From UBA2357 sp041916775 (lineage in GTDB: Bacteria; Pseudomonadota; Gammaproteobacteria; Burkholderiales; Rhodocyclaceae): a DNA stretch of 64,000 nucleotides. This document shows, piece after piece, positions 1 through 9,487 of this stretch. The notes below the pieces were generated by a model, which did no database searches, was not told the origin of the DNA, and was given only the letters and a program-made list of their open reading frames with translations. The stretch spans positions 10,718 through 74,717 of the forward strand of contig JAYRYZ010000024.1 of the NCBI GenBank assembly GCA_041916775.1. Reading direction: 5' to 3'. Position 1 is the first letter of the stretch; each line of letters opens with the position of its first letter. The translations under genes were made by a program, and so were the position numbers.

Positions 1-1
1 T

Positions 2-1192
2 CTGTTCGAACAGCGCGCCCGCCAATCCCAATGGCCGGATGCAGTGCGAGGCGCAGTGAGGGATCTCAGCGCGGGCTGCCTGCGCGACTACGGCAAGGGT
101 GAATTCATCCTATCGAATCTGCTCCACAAGCCACTCCCCATCGATGTCCACGCCGTGCTGCTGGTGTCACTGCATCGACTGTCGATACGGCCGGAACACG
201 CGCATACGATCGTCGATCAGGCAGTCGAGGCCAGCGCCCGCCACGCACCTGGCCTGCGCGGCGTTGCCAATGGCGTCCTGCGCAACGCGATACGGCAACA
301 CGACGCACTGCAGGCGCGCATCGCAGGGGATGCCGCGCTCCGACACGCGCACCCACGCTGGTGGGTGGAGCGCTTGGCCGATCAGTATCCGGATCAATGG
401 GAAACAATCCTCGACCAGTCCAACCAACGCGCGCCGATGTCATTGCGCGTGAATGTGCGCCATCCCGGTGCGAAGACACTACGCACAAACCTGTCCGCAG
501 TCGGCATGCACGCCCGGGAGCATGGCGGCGGCGCGCTCGTTCTGGAGAAGCCCGTCGCCGTGAGTGCCTTGCCCGGGTTTGCCGAAGGTTTGCTGTCGGT
601 GCAGGACGCCGGCGCACAGTGGGCCGCGCAATGGCTGGACTTGCATGCAGGGCAGCGGGTCCTGGATGCCTGTGCCGCGCCCGGCGGGAAGGCCTGCCAC
701 ATCCTCGAGCTTGCCGACGTCGAGCTCTTCGCAATCGAGCACGACCCAGGCAGGGTAGGGCGCATCCGCGACAACCTCGCGCGTCTGAGGCTCACGGCAT
801 CCGTCGTACAAGGCGATGCCGCGCACCCGGACGACTGGTGGGACGGCCGCCACTTCGACCGCATCCTCGCTGATGTGCCGTGCTCCGCGTCGGGAGTGGT
901 GCGCCGTCATCCCGACATCAAGTGGCTGCGCCGCCCCGAGGACATCACACGCTTCGCCGATCAGCAGCGTCGCATCATCGATGCACTGTGGCCCTTGCTC
1001 GCACCAGGTGGCAAACTCCTCTACGTCACCTGCTCGATCTTTGCCGAGGAGAACGGTGCGCAGATCGAAGCCTTCTGCGCCCGTCACGCCGATGCCATCC
1101 GCGTGACGATTGATGGCAAACTGGAGCAACAACTGTTGCCGACCCCGGACCATGATGGTTTCTTTTACGCGCTCCTGCAGAAGCGGGCTTGA
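2..1192 (+). CDS. rsmB: 16S rRNA (cytosine-967-C5)-methyltransferase RsmB, 5' end outside window
   Basis: Methylates C967 of 16S rRNA with S-adenosylmethionine. The reading frame is open back to base 2, so the start lies upstream of the window; the GTG at 44 is internal. About 396 residues are visible against about 430 for the family. An N-terminal NusB-like helical domain is followed by an RsmB/NOP2 methyltransferase fold: SAM-binding motif LDACAAPGGK near base 662, the PC motif in DVPCSASG near base 872, and the catalytic TCS motif in TCSIFAEEN near base 1029. Both conserved cysteines are present, so the enzyme should be active. It heads a plus-strand run with DUF4390-ntrY-ntrX; the next gene starts inside its 3' end. 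Confidence 0.95.
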   Translation: MFEQRARQSQWPDAVRGAVRDLSAGCLRDYGKGEFILSNLLHKPLPIDVHAVLLVSLHRLSIRPEHAHTIVDQAVEASARHAPGLRGVANGVLRNAIRQHDALQARIAGDAALRHAHPRWWVERLADQYPDQWETILDQSNQRAPMSLRVNVRHPGAKTLRTNLSAVGMHAREHGGGALVLEKPVAVSALPGFAEGLLSVQDAGAQWAAQWLDLHAGQRVLDACAAPGGKACHILELADVELFAIEHDPGRVGRIRDNLARLRLTASVVQGDAAHPDDWWDGRHFDRILADVPCSASGVVRRHPDIKWLRRPEDITRFADQQRRIIDALWPLLAPGGKLLYVTCSIFAEENGAQIEAFCARHADAIRVTIDGKLEQQLLPTPDHDGFFYALLQKRA

Positions 1193-1745
1193 CGCCCTCC
1201 TTGCAGCACTGATGCTGATCGCCGTGCTGATGGTGGCGCCGCTGCATGCCGCCGAACCCGAGATCCGCTATGCCGAGATCGTCCTGCGCGAGGACGGCTA
1301 CGTCGTGAATGCCGACATACAGCTCGAACTCAATCCCCGCCTCGTCGAGGCCGTCAATCGTGGCGTCGCGCTGCACTTCGCGGCCGAGTTCAGCATTGGC
1401 CAACCGCGCTGGTATTGGCTGGATGAGAGCATCGCCGAGCGCCGACTGGAGTACAGACTCTCGTATCACCCGATCACGCGCAGCTACCGCCTCAGCATCG
1501 GCAATCTTCACCGCAGCTTCGACACCATCGACGAAGCGGTTCGCTCGATGCTGCGCATCCGCCACTGGCAGATCGTGCCCACCGAGCGCTTGCAAGCAGG
1601 GGTATCGTACAACGCCGCCTTGCGCTTTCTCCACGACACCAGCCTGCTGCCCAAGCCCTTCCAGGTCACCGCCATCGGTAGCCGCGATTGGAACCTGGCG
1701 ACCGACTGGACACGCTGGACCTTCCTCGCCGGCGAGATCCGATGA
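1152..1745 (+). CDS. DUF4390 family secreted protein
   Basis: Conserved protein of unknown function, 197 residues from the ATG at 1152 (a second ATG follows at 1155). That start gives a short basic N-terminus, a hydrophobic segment (about residues 12-29) and an Ala-x-Ala-like site before AEPEIRYAEI, a plausible signal peptide, so the product is probably periplasmic. It overlaps the rsmB end by about 40 bases, and its TGA overlaps the ntrY ATG, so translation is likely coupled. The order rsmB-DUF4390-ntrY-ntrX is familiar to me from Rhodocyclales. A periplasmic partner of NtrY is conceivable but unproven. An ATG at 1212 is an alternative start with a shorter leader. Confidence 0.8.
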   Translation: MMVSFTRSCRSGLDALLAALMLIAVLMVAPLHAAEPEIRYAEIVLREDGYVVNADIQLELNPRLVEAVNRGVALHFAAEFSIGQPRWYWLDESIAERRLEYRLSYHPITRSYRLSIGNLHRSFDTIDEAVRSMLRIRHWQIVPTERLQAGVSYNAALRFLHDTSLLPKPFQVTAIGSRDWNLATDWTRWTFLAGEIR

Positions 1746-3856
1746 AACGCGTCACGCTCATCGTCATCGCCGCGCTGGTCGGCATCTCGCTGTTCCTGCT
1801 GACTTCTGCCAGCGCCAATACCGATCTCTTCGCCGGTGCCTATCCATACCTGCTTGCCCTCAACGGTGCGGTTGCGGTCGCACTGACCGCGCTGGTCGCG
1901 GTACAACTGCGCGGCCTGTGGCGGGAGTACCGGGCAGGGCAATTTGGCTCGCGCCTCAAGTTCCGCCTGATGCTGATGTTCGGCCTGCTCGCGATCCTGC
2001 CAGGCGCATTGGTGTATGCGGTATCGCTGCAGTTCGTTGTGCGCAGCATCGACTCCTGGTTCGACGTGCGCGTAGACCGCGCCTTGGAAGGTGGTATCGC
2101 GCTCGGCCAGAACGCGCTCGACTATCTCGTCACCCAGGTCGGCGATCGCGCACGCGAGATGGCGCTGGAGCTCGGTGATGTGCCGGTGGTGTCCCCCAGC
2201 CAACTCAACCGCCTGCGCGAGCAGGCAGGTGTGGAGACGGCCACGGTGTTGTCTCCCAACGGCAAGGTCCTCGCCGCAGTGACGGCCGGCGTCACCGATC
2301 TGCTGCCCGACCTGCCCACCCAGGCGCAAATGCGCGAGGCCCGCCAGACCCAGTATTACCGCATCGTGGATCTGAACTCGGGCGGTGGTCTGCAGATCCG
2401 TGTCGTCGTGCCGGTCACCTCGCGCGCGCTGATGGTCGAGCCGTCCTACCTGCAGCTCACCCAGGCCGTTCCCGAGACCTTTGCGCGTCATGTCGAGGCG
2501 GTACAGGAGGCACATCGCGAATATCAACAGCTCGTGCTCGGCCGCAAGGGCCTCAGCCGTATCTACACCCTGACACTGACGCTGACCCTGTTGCTCGCGC
2601 TCCTGTCCGCAGTGGCGGTCGCCTTCGTGCTCGCGCGCAAGCTCGCCCGTCCGCTGCTGATCCTCGCAGAGGGGACCCAGGCGGTGGCGCGCGGCGACTT
2701 CACCCCGCGCGAAGCCTTGCCCTCGCGTGACGAACTCGGCGTGTTGCTGTTGTCGTTCAACCAGATGACCCGCCAGCTGGAGGACGCACGCGAGCAAGCC
2801 GAGCGCCACCGCAGCGAGGTCGAGACCAACCGCGCTTACCTCGAGAGCGTCCTCGCGCACCTGTCGACAGGCGTGCTCGCCTTCGACGCAGAGGGCTATC
2901 TGCGTGCCGCCAACCGCGGAGCGATCGACATCCTGCAGGACGCGCTGGAAGGCTACGAGGACTTCCCGCTCGCTCAATGGCCCAGCCACACCACCTTCCG
3001 CGATGCGCTGCTGAAGGGCTTCGCCGAACACGAAGGCGACTGGCACGAGCAGTTCGAGATCGGCCACCACGACCGCGCCCCGCAGACTCTGCTGATCCAC
3101 GGCGCACGCCTGCCGCAAGGCTCCGGCGGCGGCATGGTGGTGGTGTTCGACGACATCTCCCGCCTGGTGATGGCGCAACGCACCGCAGCGTGGGCCGAAG
3201 TTGCGCGGCGACTCGCGCACGAGATCAAGAACCCACTCACGCCCATCCAGCTCTCGGCCGAACGCCTCGCCTACAAGCTGTGCGACAGGCTCGACGCCGA
3301 GGGATGTGCGATTCTCGAGCGCTCGACCCGCACCATCGTGAACCAGGTGGAGGCGATGAAGAACCTGGTCAACGCCTTCCGCGACTACGCCAAGCTCCCC
3401 AGCCCCACGCTCGGCAAGCTCTCGATCAACGAACTGATCCGCGAGATCCTGACCCTGTACGAAAGCTCTCCGCTCGCCGCGCGTGTCGAGCTTGGTGAAG
3501 ATGTGCCGATGGTGCTCGGGGATGCGGCACAGATCAGACAGATCATTCATAATCTGCTGCAGAACGCCGAGGACGCGCTCGCCGGACGTGACGACGGGGA
3601 GATCACACTGGTGACGCGACGCGATGGCGACCGTGTGCTGCTCACCGTCAGCGACAACGGCCCCGGCTTTCCACCCGAATTGCTTGCGCGCGCCTTCGAG
3701 CCCTACTTCACGACCAAGAGCCGTGGCAGCGGGCTGGGCCTCGCAATCGTGAAAAAAATCATCGATGAACACGGCGGCGAAGTGCGGCTGTTGAATCGCG
3801 ACACCGGAGGCGCCGAGATCCGCATACGCTTGCGTATCGCGTCTTCCGACCAATGA
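1742..3856 (+). CDS. ntrY: NtrY-type nitrogen-regulation sensor histidine kinase
   Basis: Membrane sensor kinase of 704 residues. Visible order: two or three N-terminal membrane helices (about 4-95), a periplasmic sensor region, another helix near 285-307, a HAMP segment (KLARPLLILAEGTQAVARGD), a PAS domain (about 375-470), a HisKA dimerisation domain with the phospho-acceptor His near residue 493 in AHEIKNPLTP, and a HATPase domain with DNGPGF and GSGLGLAIV boxes. This order is diagnostic for NtrY. The ATG at 1742 overlaps the preceding stop, and the partner regulator begins 9 bases after its stop. Expected to phosphorylate the downstream receiver in response to nitrogen or redox state; the signal cannot be read from sequence. 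Confidence 0.93.
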   Translation: MKRVTLIVIAALVGISLFLLTSASANTDLFAGAYPYLLALNGAVAVALTALVAVQLRGLWREYRAGQFGSRLKFRLMLMFGLLAILPGALVYAVSLQFVVRSIDSWFDVRVDRALEGGIALGQNALDYLVTQVGDRAREMALELGDVPVVSPSQLNRLREQAGVETATVLSPNGKVLAAVTAGVTDLLPDLPTQAQMREARQTQYYRIVDLNSGGGLQIRVVVPVTSRALMVEPSYLQLTQAVPETFARHVEAVQEAHREYQQLVLGRKGLSRIYTLTLTLTLLLALLSAVAVAFVLARKLARPLLILAEGTQAVARGDFTPREALPSRDELGVLLLSFNQMTRQLEDAREQAERHRSEVETNRAYLESVLAHLSTGVLAFDAEGYLRAANRGAIDILQDALEGYEDFPLAQWPSHTTFRDALLKGFAEHEGDWHEQFEIGHHDRAPQTLLIHGARLPQGSGGGMVVVFDDISRLVMAQRTAAWAEVARRLAHEIKNPLTPIQLSAERLAYKLCDRLDAEGCAILERSTRTIVNQVEAMKNLVNAFRDYAKLPSPTLGKLSINELIREILTLYESSPLAARVELGEDVPMVLGDAAQIRQIIHNLLQNAEDALAGRDDGEITLVTRRDGDRVLLTVSDNGPGFPPELLARAFEPYFTTKSRGSGLGLAIVKKIIDEHGGEVRLLNRDTGGAEIRIRLRIASSDQ

Positions 3857-3865
3857 CTGGCAAAC

Positions 3866-5107
3866 ATGGCGAACATTCTTATCGTTGACGACGAAGTCGG
3901 GATCCGGGAACTCCTCTCCGAGATCCTGCGTGATGAAGGACACGACATCATTGTCGCGGAGAACGCGGCCGCGGCACGCGCCTCCCGCAACGCACGGCGG
4001 CCCGATCTGGTGCTGCTGGACATCTGGATGCCGGATACGGACGGCATCACGCTGCTCAAGGAGTGGTCCGCCAACGGCCAGCTCACGATGCCGGTGGTGA
4101 TGATGTCCGGCCACGGCACCATCGACACCGCGGTCGAGGCCACCCGCATCGGCGCGATCGACTACCTCGAAAAGCCGATCGCGCTGCAAAAGCTGCTCTC
4201 CGCGGTCAAGCGCGGCCTGCAGCGCCCCACCGCACCGGGCGAACCCTCGCCGCTCACGCTCGCCGCATTCACCCGCTCCACACCACTGCGCGACCTGCGT
4301 CGCCGGCTGCAGCAGATCGCCGAGAAGTCGCGCGTGCTGCTGTTGCGCGTCGGCAGCGGCAGCCTCGCCGAGCTCGCCGCGCGCAGTGTGCGCCCGGAGT
4401 CCGGCCCCTGGCTGGACCTGTCGACGATCACCCAGCCGCTCGACCTCAAGCAGTTGCAGTCCTGCCAGGGCGGCGTGCTGTTCGTGCCCGAGCTGCAGCG
4501 GCTGACGCGCACGCAGCAGAAGAACCTGGCATTTGCGCTGGAGCGGATAGACCGCTTCAACCAACACCTGGTCGCCGCCAGCGAACACCCGGCCGAATCG
4601 CTGCTGTCCGAGGGCTGGGACGAATCGCTGGTGACACGCCTGTTCGAGGTCAGCCTGGCGCCGCCCACCGTCGCCGACATCCAGGACGACGTCCCCGAGC
4701 TCGCCTCACAACTATTGCTGCACCTCGTCGAGGCGGCAGAAGTGCCGCGTCGGCGCCTGTCGTCGGCTGCGCTCAACGCCTTGCGCACGCAGGGCTGGCC
4801 AGGCGGCTTTGCCGAGTTGCGGGCGGCGGTGAAGTCCCTGGCGCTGGGCACGCTGGAGGAGGAGATCAGCCTCTCGGACGTGCGTCGCGTGCTGCCACCG
4901 CCGGTGGACAGCTGCTACAACATCTCGCTCGACCAGCCCCTGCGCGAAGCGCGCGAGGCCTTCGAGCGGCTCTACTTCGAACATCACCTGCGGCTCGAAG
5001 GCAACAACATGACGCGCATCGCGGAAAAGTGCGGCCTGGAACGCACCCACCTTTACCGCAAGCTCAAGCAGCTTGGCCTGCAAGCGGGGCGACGCTCGGA
5101 GGAATGA
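3866..5107 (+). CDS. ntrX: NtrX-like response regulator with degenerate AAA+ domain
   Basis: 413 residues, partner of NtrY. The N-terminal receiver (about 1-120) has the acidic pocket and a phospho-acceptor Asp at residue 52 (LLDIWMPD). The C-terminal Fis-type helix-turn-helix is intact (EGNNMTRIAEKCGLERTHLY). The middle domain aligns with a sigma-54 AAA+ module, but the Walker A lysine is absent (RVGSGSLAELAAR where GPPGSGKELAAR is expected), the Walker B aspartate is replaced (GGVLFVPEL) and no GAFTGA loop is present, which explains the short length. It is therefore unlikely to hydrolyse ATP or open sigma-54 promoters. It probably acts as a phosphorylation-controlled DNA-binding protein. 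Confidence 0.88.
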   Translation: MANILIVDDEVGIRELLSEILRDEGHDIIVAENAAAARASRNARRPDLVLLDIWMPDTDGITLLKEWSANGQLTMPVVMMSGHGTIDTAVEATRIGAIDYLEKPIALQKLLSAVKRGLQRPTAPGEPSPLTLAAFTRSTPLRDLRRRLQQIAEKSRVLLLRVGSGSLAELAARSVRPESGPWLDLSTITQPLDLKQLQSCQGGVLFVPELQRLTRTQQKNLAFALERIDRFNQHLVAASEHPAESLLSEGWDESLVTRLFEVSLAPPTVADIQDDVPELASQLLLHLVEAAEVPRRRLSSAALNALRTQGWPGGFAELRAAVKSLALGTLEEEISLSDVRRVLPPPVDSCYNISLDQPLREAREAFERLYFEHHLRLEGNNMTRIAEKCGLERTHLYRKLKQLGLQAGRRSEE

Positions 5108-5277
5108 GCCGGGCCCCACCCCCAGCTTGCCCGCAGCAGACGGGCGGGCGGGGTGGCGGAAAGCCGCTTGTTCACGTCAGCCCGCATGTCCCGGCAAGCG
5201 TTGTCGGCGTCGCAGCCACGACAGCAGGGCGGAGCAGGCGCCGCTAGGCTGCGCTCATCCCATCGAAGGTGTCCAGC

Positions 5278-7302
5278 ATGCAGATCTCACTTGGTATCGA
5301 TACCGGCGGAACCTTCACCGACGCCGTGCTGGTGGACGCGACGCAAACGGTGATCGCCGCCGCCAAGAGCCTCACGACCCGATACGATCTCGCGGTAGGC
5401 ATTGCGCAGTCCCTCGCCAGGCTGCCCGCTGACGCGCTCGCGCAGGTCGCGCTGGTGTCGTTGTCGACGACGCTCACCACCAACTCGGTCGTCGAGGGCA
5501 AGGGCTCGCCTGTGTGCGCACTGCTGATTGGCTACGACGCGAAGCAGGTGGAGACGAGCGGCCTCGTCGGCCTGCTCGGCCAGGAGGGCATCGTCACGAT
5601 CGCAGGCGGGCACGACGCACAGGGCAACGAAGCGGTGCCGCTCGACGAGGCCGCGCTCACCGAGGCAGTGCTGCGCCAACGCGACAAGGTGTCGGCGTTC
5701 GCGATCTCCGCAAGCTTCAGCGTGCGCAATCCGGGCCACGAGTTGCGCGCACGCGAGATCGTCGAAGCGCTTTCGCATCGTCCGGTCACCTGCGGACATG
5801 AGCTCGCATCCTCGTTGGGTGCGCCGCGGCGCGCGATGACGGTGGCGCTCAACGCGCGCATGATTGCGCATGTGCGCGCACTGCTCGAATCGGTACGCGG
5901 CCTGCTCGCGGAACGTGGCATCCGCGCCCCGTTGATGATCGTGAAGGGCGATGGTTCGCTGATCAACGCCGACAGCGCACTGCGCCGCCCGGTGGGCACG
6001 GTGCTCTCCGGACCCGCCGCGAGCGTGGTCGGCGCCTGTGCGTTGAGCGGGTTGGAGAACGCGATCGTCGCCGACATGGGCGGCACCACCACCGACATTG
6101 CGGTGGTGCGCAACGGCCGCCCGGAGCTCAGTTTCGACGGTGCGCTGATCGGTGACTGGCGGCCGATGGTCGAGGCGCTGAAGGTGTACTCGGTGGGTCT
6201 GGGCGGCGATAGCGAGGTGCGCTTCAGCGGTGGCGAAGGCATCGCGATCGGGCCACGCCGAGTGATCCCCATGAGCCTGCTTGCATCCGAACATCCGGAG
6301 GTGCTGCCGGTACTCGAGCGACAGCTGAAGGGCTCGCCGAACGGCAGCCACCTCAAGTTCGTGCAGCGCCTGCACCACGACGACACGCTGCTTGCCTGCC
6401 TCCCCGACGACGAGCGTGAGGCCTGGGACGCACTTGGCAAGGGACCGATCGACATCGAGCGCGCCAATCTGGAGAGCCGCCGCCTCGCACGCAGCCTGGC
6501 GCGGCTGGAACGCAAGGGGCTGGCGATCTACAGCGGCTTCACGCCCACCGACGCCGCGCACGTGCTGGGACTTTCCGACCACTGGAGCGTGACAGGTGCG
6601 CGCCTCGCCGCCTGCATTTGGGCGCGCCAGATGCGCAGGCTTTACGGCTGCGGCACCTGGCCGGAGGGCGACCCGGTGGCGCCCGCGCAGGAGGTGTTCG
6701 ACAACGTCGCCGCGGCTATCAGCCTCAAGCTCGTGGAGGCGGGACTCAACGACGAGGGCCGCTTCGGCGAGGCGCAGAGCGGCAAGCTCGCGCGCATGCT
6801 GACCGGCATGATCCTTGATCACCACAAGACCCCGACGCGCACGCCGGTATTCCGCATGCATTTCGACGCAAGCGTGCCAGTGGTCGCGGTCGGCGGCCCA
6901 GCGGCAAGCCACTATCCGGAGGTGGCGCGGCGCCTCGGCCTCAGCCTGCGCCTGCCGCAACATGCCGAGGTTGCGAACGCCGTCGGTGCGGTAATGGGCG
7001 AGGTGTCGCAGCGTGTGCATCTCACCGTCGCCCAGCCCTCGCGCGGCACCTTCCGCGTGTTCACCCGCTCCGGGCCAAGAGACTTCCGCGGCCTGGAAGA
7101 GGCCTTCGCCGCGGCGCGCGAACTGGCGGCGGAGGAGGCCACTGCGCTTGCGCTGGAGGCGGGTGCCGACGCCCCTGTCGTGCGCTTCGAGAGCGACGAG
7201 AACGTCGTCACCAACGAGATCGACGGCGACCTCTTCTTCGAGGCGCGCATCACCGCAATCGCCTCCGGGCCTCCGAGGCGCGTGGCGATGGCGACCGCAT
7301 GA
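5278..7302 (+). CDS. hydantoinase/oxoprolinase (HyuA-like) family protein
   Basis: 674 residues. The N-terminus MQISLGIDTGGTFTDAV is the ATP-binding phosphate loop of the hydantoinase/5-oxoprolinase N-domain, followed by an ASKHA-fold hydantoinase A domain (VADMGGTTTDIAVV near residue 265; VAVGGPAASHYPEV near 540). The ATG at 5278 is preceded by a GAAGGT ribosome site; a GTG at 5269 is less likely. Family members open cyclic amides such as hydantoins or 5-oxoproline with ATP, or carboxylate ketones. No HyuB-type partner is adjacent; instead the stop overlaps a small Fe-S protein gene in an ATGA junction. The real substrate cannot be assigned. Confidence 0.85.
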   Translation: MQISLGIDTGGTFTDAVLVDATQTVIAAAKSLTTRYDLAVGIAQSLARLPADALAQVALVSLSTTLTTNSVVEGKGSPVCALLIGYDAKQVETSGLVGLLGQEGIVTIAGGHDAQGNEAVPLDEAALTEAVLRQRDKVSAFAISASFSVRNPGHELRAREIVEALSHRPVTCGHELASSLGAPRRAMTVALNARMIAHVRALLESVRGLLAERGIRAPLMIVKGDGSLINADSALRRPVGTVLSGPAASVVGACALSGLENAIVADMGGTTTDIAVVRNGRPELSFDGALIGDWRPMVEALKVYSVGLGGDSEVRFSGGEGIAIGPRRVIPMSLLASEHPEVLPVLERQLKGSPNGSHLKFVQRLHHDDTLLACLPDDEREAWDALGKGPIDIERANLESRRLARSLARLERKGLAIYSGFTPTDAAHVLGLSDHWSVTGARLAACIWARQMRRLYGCGTWPEGDPVAPAQEVFDNVAAAISLKLVEAGLNDEGRFGEAQSGKLARMLTGMILDHHKTPTRTPVFRMHFDASVPVVAVGGPAASHYPEVARRLGLSLRLPQHAEVANAVGAVMGEVSQRVHLTVAQPSRGTFRVFTRSGPRDFRGLEEAFAAARELAAEEATALALEAGADAPVVRFESDENVVTNEIDGDLFFEARITAIASGPPRRVAMATA

Positions 7303-8042
7303 GCGGCATCGGCGGCCGCGGCACCGACAAGCTCGAAGCGCTGGGCACCGAGCTGCGCACGCACGGCCTGCATGTGCTCGGACGCGTCGCCGCCGAGTCC
7401 GACGATGCACTGCCGCCCCTCGCGGAGGGTCGATCGGTCGCGGTGATCGTGCTCGTGGGCAACATCGGCTCCTCGCTCTGGGAAGCATTTCACGCCTCGC
7501 CCGAACATGCCGATGGCGCGCCGGATCCTCTGGACCGCTGGAGCATGCGCGTCGCCAGCAGTGTCGCGAGCACGCATGGCGCAGCACCGTACTACCCCTT
7601 CGGCGGCCCGCCGTTCCGGCCCTTCCAGCGCTGGGCACGGCGCGCAGGCGCACTCTTCCCTTCGCCACTGGGCCTCTTGATCTCGCCTGCCACCGGGTTG
7701 TGGCAGGCCTACCGTTTCGCACTCGGTTTCGCAGCAGGCACGATCGAGGTCGAGGCACCGCAGGCGGATGCATGCTCACCGTGCGAAACCTGCAGCGACC
7801 AGCCTTGCCTGTCGCGTTGCCCGGCGCAGGCCTTCGATGCCGCCGGCCATCACCTGCAGCGCTGCATCACCCACCTGCACCTGGATCCGCATGCAAGCTG
7901 CCACAGCGCCGGGTGCCTTGCACGTCTGGCCTGCCCGGTGGCGGCCGGATTGCGCTACCTGCCCGCACACCAGGCCTTTCACATGCGCGCCTTCGTCACG
8001 GTCCATTCGCCCGAGCCGGGGCAACAGGCGACGCGCGCATAG
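7299..8042 (+). CDS. ferredoxin-like Fe-S cluster protein
   Basis: 247 residues, starting in the ATGA overlap with the HyuA-like gene. The C-terminal half has a cysteine motif of the 4Fe-4S type (CSPCETCSDQPCLSRCP) and then a second Cys group (CHSAGCLARLACPV) arranged somewhat like the C-terminal ferredoxin module of QueG/epoxyqueuosine reductases, but the cobalamin-binding N-domain of QueG is not recognisable. The N-terminal half has no motif I know. Translational coupling suggests it works with the HyuA-like protein, perhaps as electron donor or accessory factor. This is inference. Confidence 0.7.
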   Translation: MSGIGGRGTDKLEALGTELRTHGLHVLGRVAAESDDALPPLAEGRSVAVIVLVGNIGSSLWEAFHASPEHADGAPDPLDRWSMRVASSVASTHGAAPYYPFGGPPFRPFQRWARRAGALFPSPLGLLISPATGLWQAYRFALGFAAGTIEVEAPQADACSPCETCSDQPCLSRCPAQAFDAAGHHLQRCITHLHLDPHASCHSAGCLARLACPVAAGLRYLPAHQAFHMRAFVTVHSPEPGQQATRA

Positions 8043-8081
8043 GCGTAGAATCGGCGCTCTGACAACCATGATTGCGCAACG

Positions 8082-9485
8082 GTGAAGATCATCATTCTCG
8101 GCGCCGGCCAGGTCGGCGCGTCGGTGGCGGAAAACCTGGTGTCCGAAGCCAACGACATCACCCTGGTCGATACCAGCACCGAGTACCTCGACACCCTGCG
8201 CGAGCGGCTCGAACTGCGCACCGTATGCGGCAACGGCGCCTCGCCGAGCGTGCTGCGCGACGCGGGCGCGGATGACGCCGACCTGCTCATCGCGGTGACG
8301 CAGTCCGACCAGACCAACCTGTGTGCCTGCCTGATCGGCAAGGCGCTCTTCAACCTGCCGACGCGCATCGCACGCTTGCGCTCCGGTGACTTCACCGAGC
8401 ACCCTGAGCTGCTGGAAGACGACAAGTTCGCGGTGGATTTCTCGATCTGCCCGGAGCAGATCGTCACCGACTACATCCGCAGCCTGATCTCGTTCCCGGA
8501 AGCGCTGCAGGTACTCGAGTTTGCCGACGGCGCGGTGAGCCTGATTGCGGTGAAGGCCTTCGAAGGCGGGCCGCTGGTGGGGCACCCGCTCAAGGCGCTC
8601 AAGTACCACATCCCCAACGTCGAGGTGCGCATCGCGGCGATCTACCGCAGCGGCGAGGCGATCATCCCCGAGGGCGACTCGGTGGTACTGCCCGGCGACG
8701 AGGTGTTCTGCCTCGCCGCAACGGTGCACATCCGCCAGGTGATGCGCGAGCTGCGCCGCTCCGATCAGCCGATCCGGCGCATCCTCATCGCGGGCGGTGG
8801 CAACATCGGCTTGCGCCTCGCACGCTCGATCGAGCGTGACTACAACATCAAGGTGCTGGAGAGCAGCCGCCATCGCGCCGAGTTTCTGGCATCGCACCTC
8901 GATCGCGCGCTGGTGCTGCGCGGCGACGCCACCGACGAGAAGCTGCTCGAGAACGAAGGCATCGACGAGACCGATCTCTTTGTTGCGCTCACCAACGACG
9001 ATGAGGACAACATCATGTCGGCCTCGCTCGCCAAGCGCATGGGCGCGCGCCGCACGCTGGCGCTGATCAACCGCAAGTCCTATGTCGACCTGGTGCAGGG
9101 TGGGCCGATCGACATCGCGATCTCTCCGGCGCAGGTCTCGATCGGCTCGCTGCTCGCGCATGTGCGCCGCGGTGATGTGGTGGCGGTGCACAGCCTGCGC
9201 CGCGGCGCCGCCGAGGCACTGGAGATCATCGCGCACGGCACGCCCAAGGAGTCCAAGGTCGTTGGTCGCTGTATCGACGAGATTCGCTTGCCCAGTGGGG
9301 CGACCATCGGCGTGATCGTGCGCGAGGAGCGCAACCTGGAGGGTCGCATCCTGCGCCGTCAGGTGATCATGCCGCACCACGACACGGTGATCGAGCCGGA
9401 AGACCACGTGATCGTGTTCTGCACGCACAAGCGTCTGGTGCGCCAGGTCGAGAAGCTGTTCCAGGTCGGCTTCGGGTTCCTCTGA
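8082..9485 (+). CDS. trkA: Trk potassium uptake regulator TrkA
   Basis: Peripheral membrane NAD(H)/ATP-binding gating subunit of the Trk K+ uptake system, 467 residues (family about 458). Two tandem RCK units are visible: Rossmann motif GAGQVGASVAENL at the N-terminus and GGGNIGLRLARSIE near residue 234, each followed by a C-terminal TrkA_C domain. The start is a GTG at 8082, whose frame gives the complete first Rossmann strand. The channel gene trkH begins 2 bases after the stop, so this is a two-gene operon. Confidence 0.95.
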   Translation: MKIIILGAGQVGASVAENLVSEANDITLVDTSTEYLDTLRERLELRTVCGNGASPSVLRDAGADDADLLIAVTQSDQTNLCACLIGKALFNLPTRIARLRSGDFTEHPELLEDDKFAVDFSICPEQIVTDYIRSLISFPEALQVLEFADGAVSLIAVKAFEGGPLVGHPLKALKYHIPNVEVRIAAIYRSGEAIIPEGDSVVLPGDEVFCLAATVHIRQVMRELRRSDQPIRRILIAGGGNIGLRLARSIERDYNIKVLESSRHRAEFLASHLDRALVLRGDATDEKLLENEGIDETDLFVALTNDDEDNIMSASLAKRMGARRTLALINRKSYVDLVQGGPIDIAISPAQVSIGSLLAHVRRGDVVAVHSLRRGAAEALEIIAHGTPKESKVVGRCIDEIRLPSGATIGVIVREERNLEGRILRRQVIMPHHDTVIEPEDHVIVFCTHKRLVRQVEKLFQVGFGFL

Positions 9486-9487
9486 GC

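Noticed and set aside
1508..4588. Long minus-strand open frame of 1026 codons opposite DUF4390, ntrY and ntrX
   Set aside because: It is the antisense shadow of clearly conserved genes in GC-rich DNA; the translation is rich in Arg, His, Gln and Val with no domain.
5287..7779. Minus-strand open frame of 830 codons opposite the HyuA-like gene
   Set aside because: Antisense shadow, Arg/His-rich, no motif.
7299..8042. Assignment as epoxyqueuosine reductase QueG
   Set aside because: Only the cysteine-rich part resembles QueG; the cobalamin-binding catalytic domain is not recognisable.
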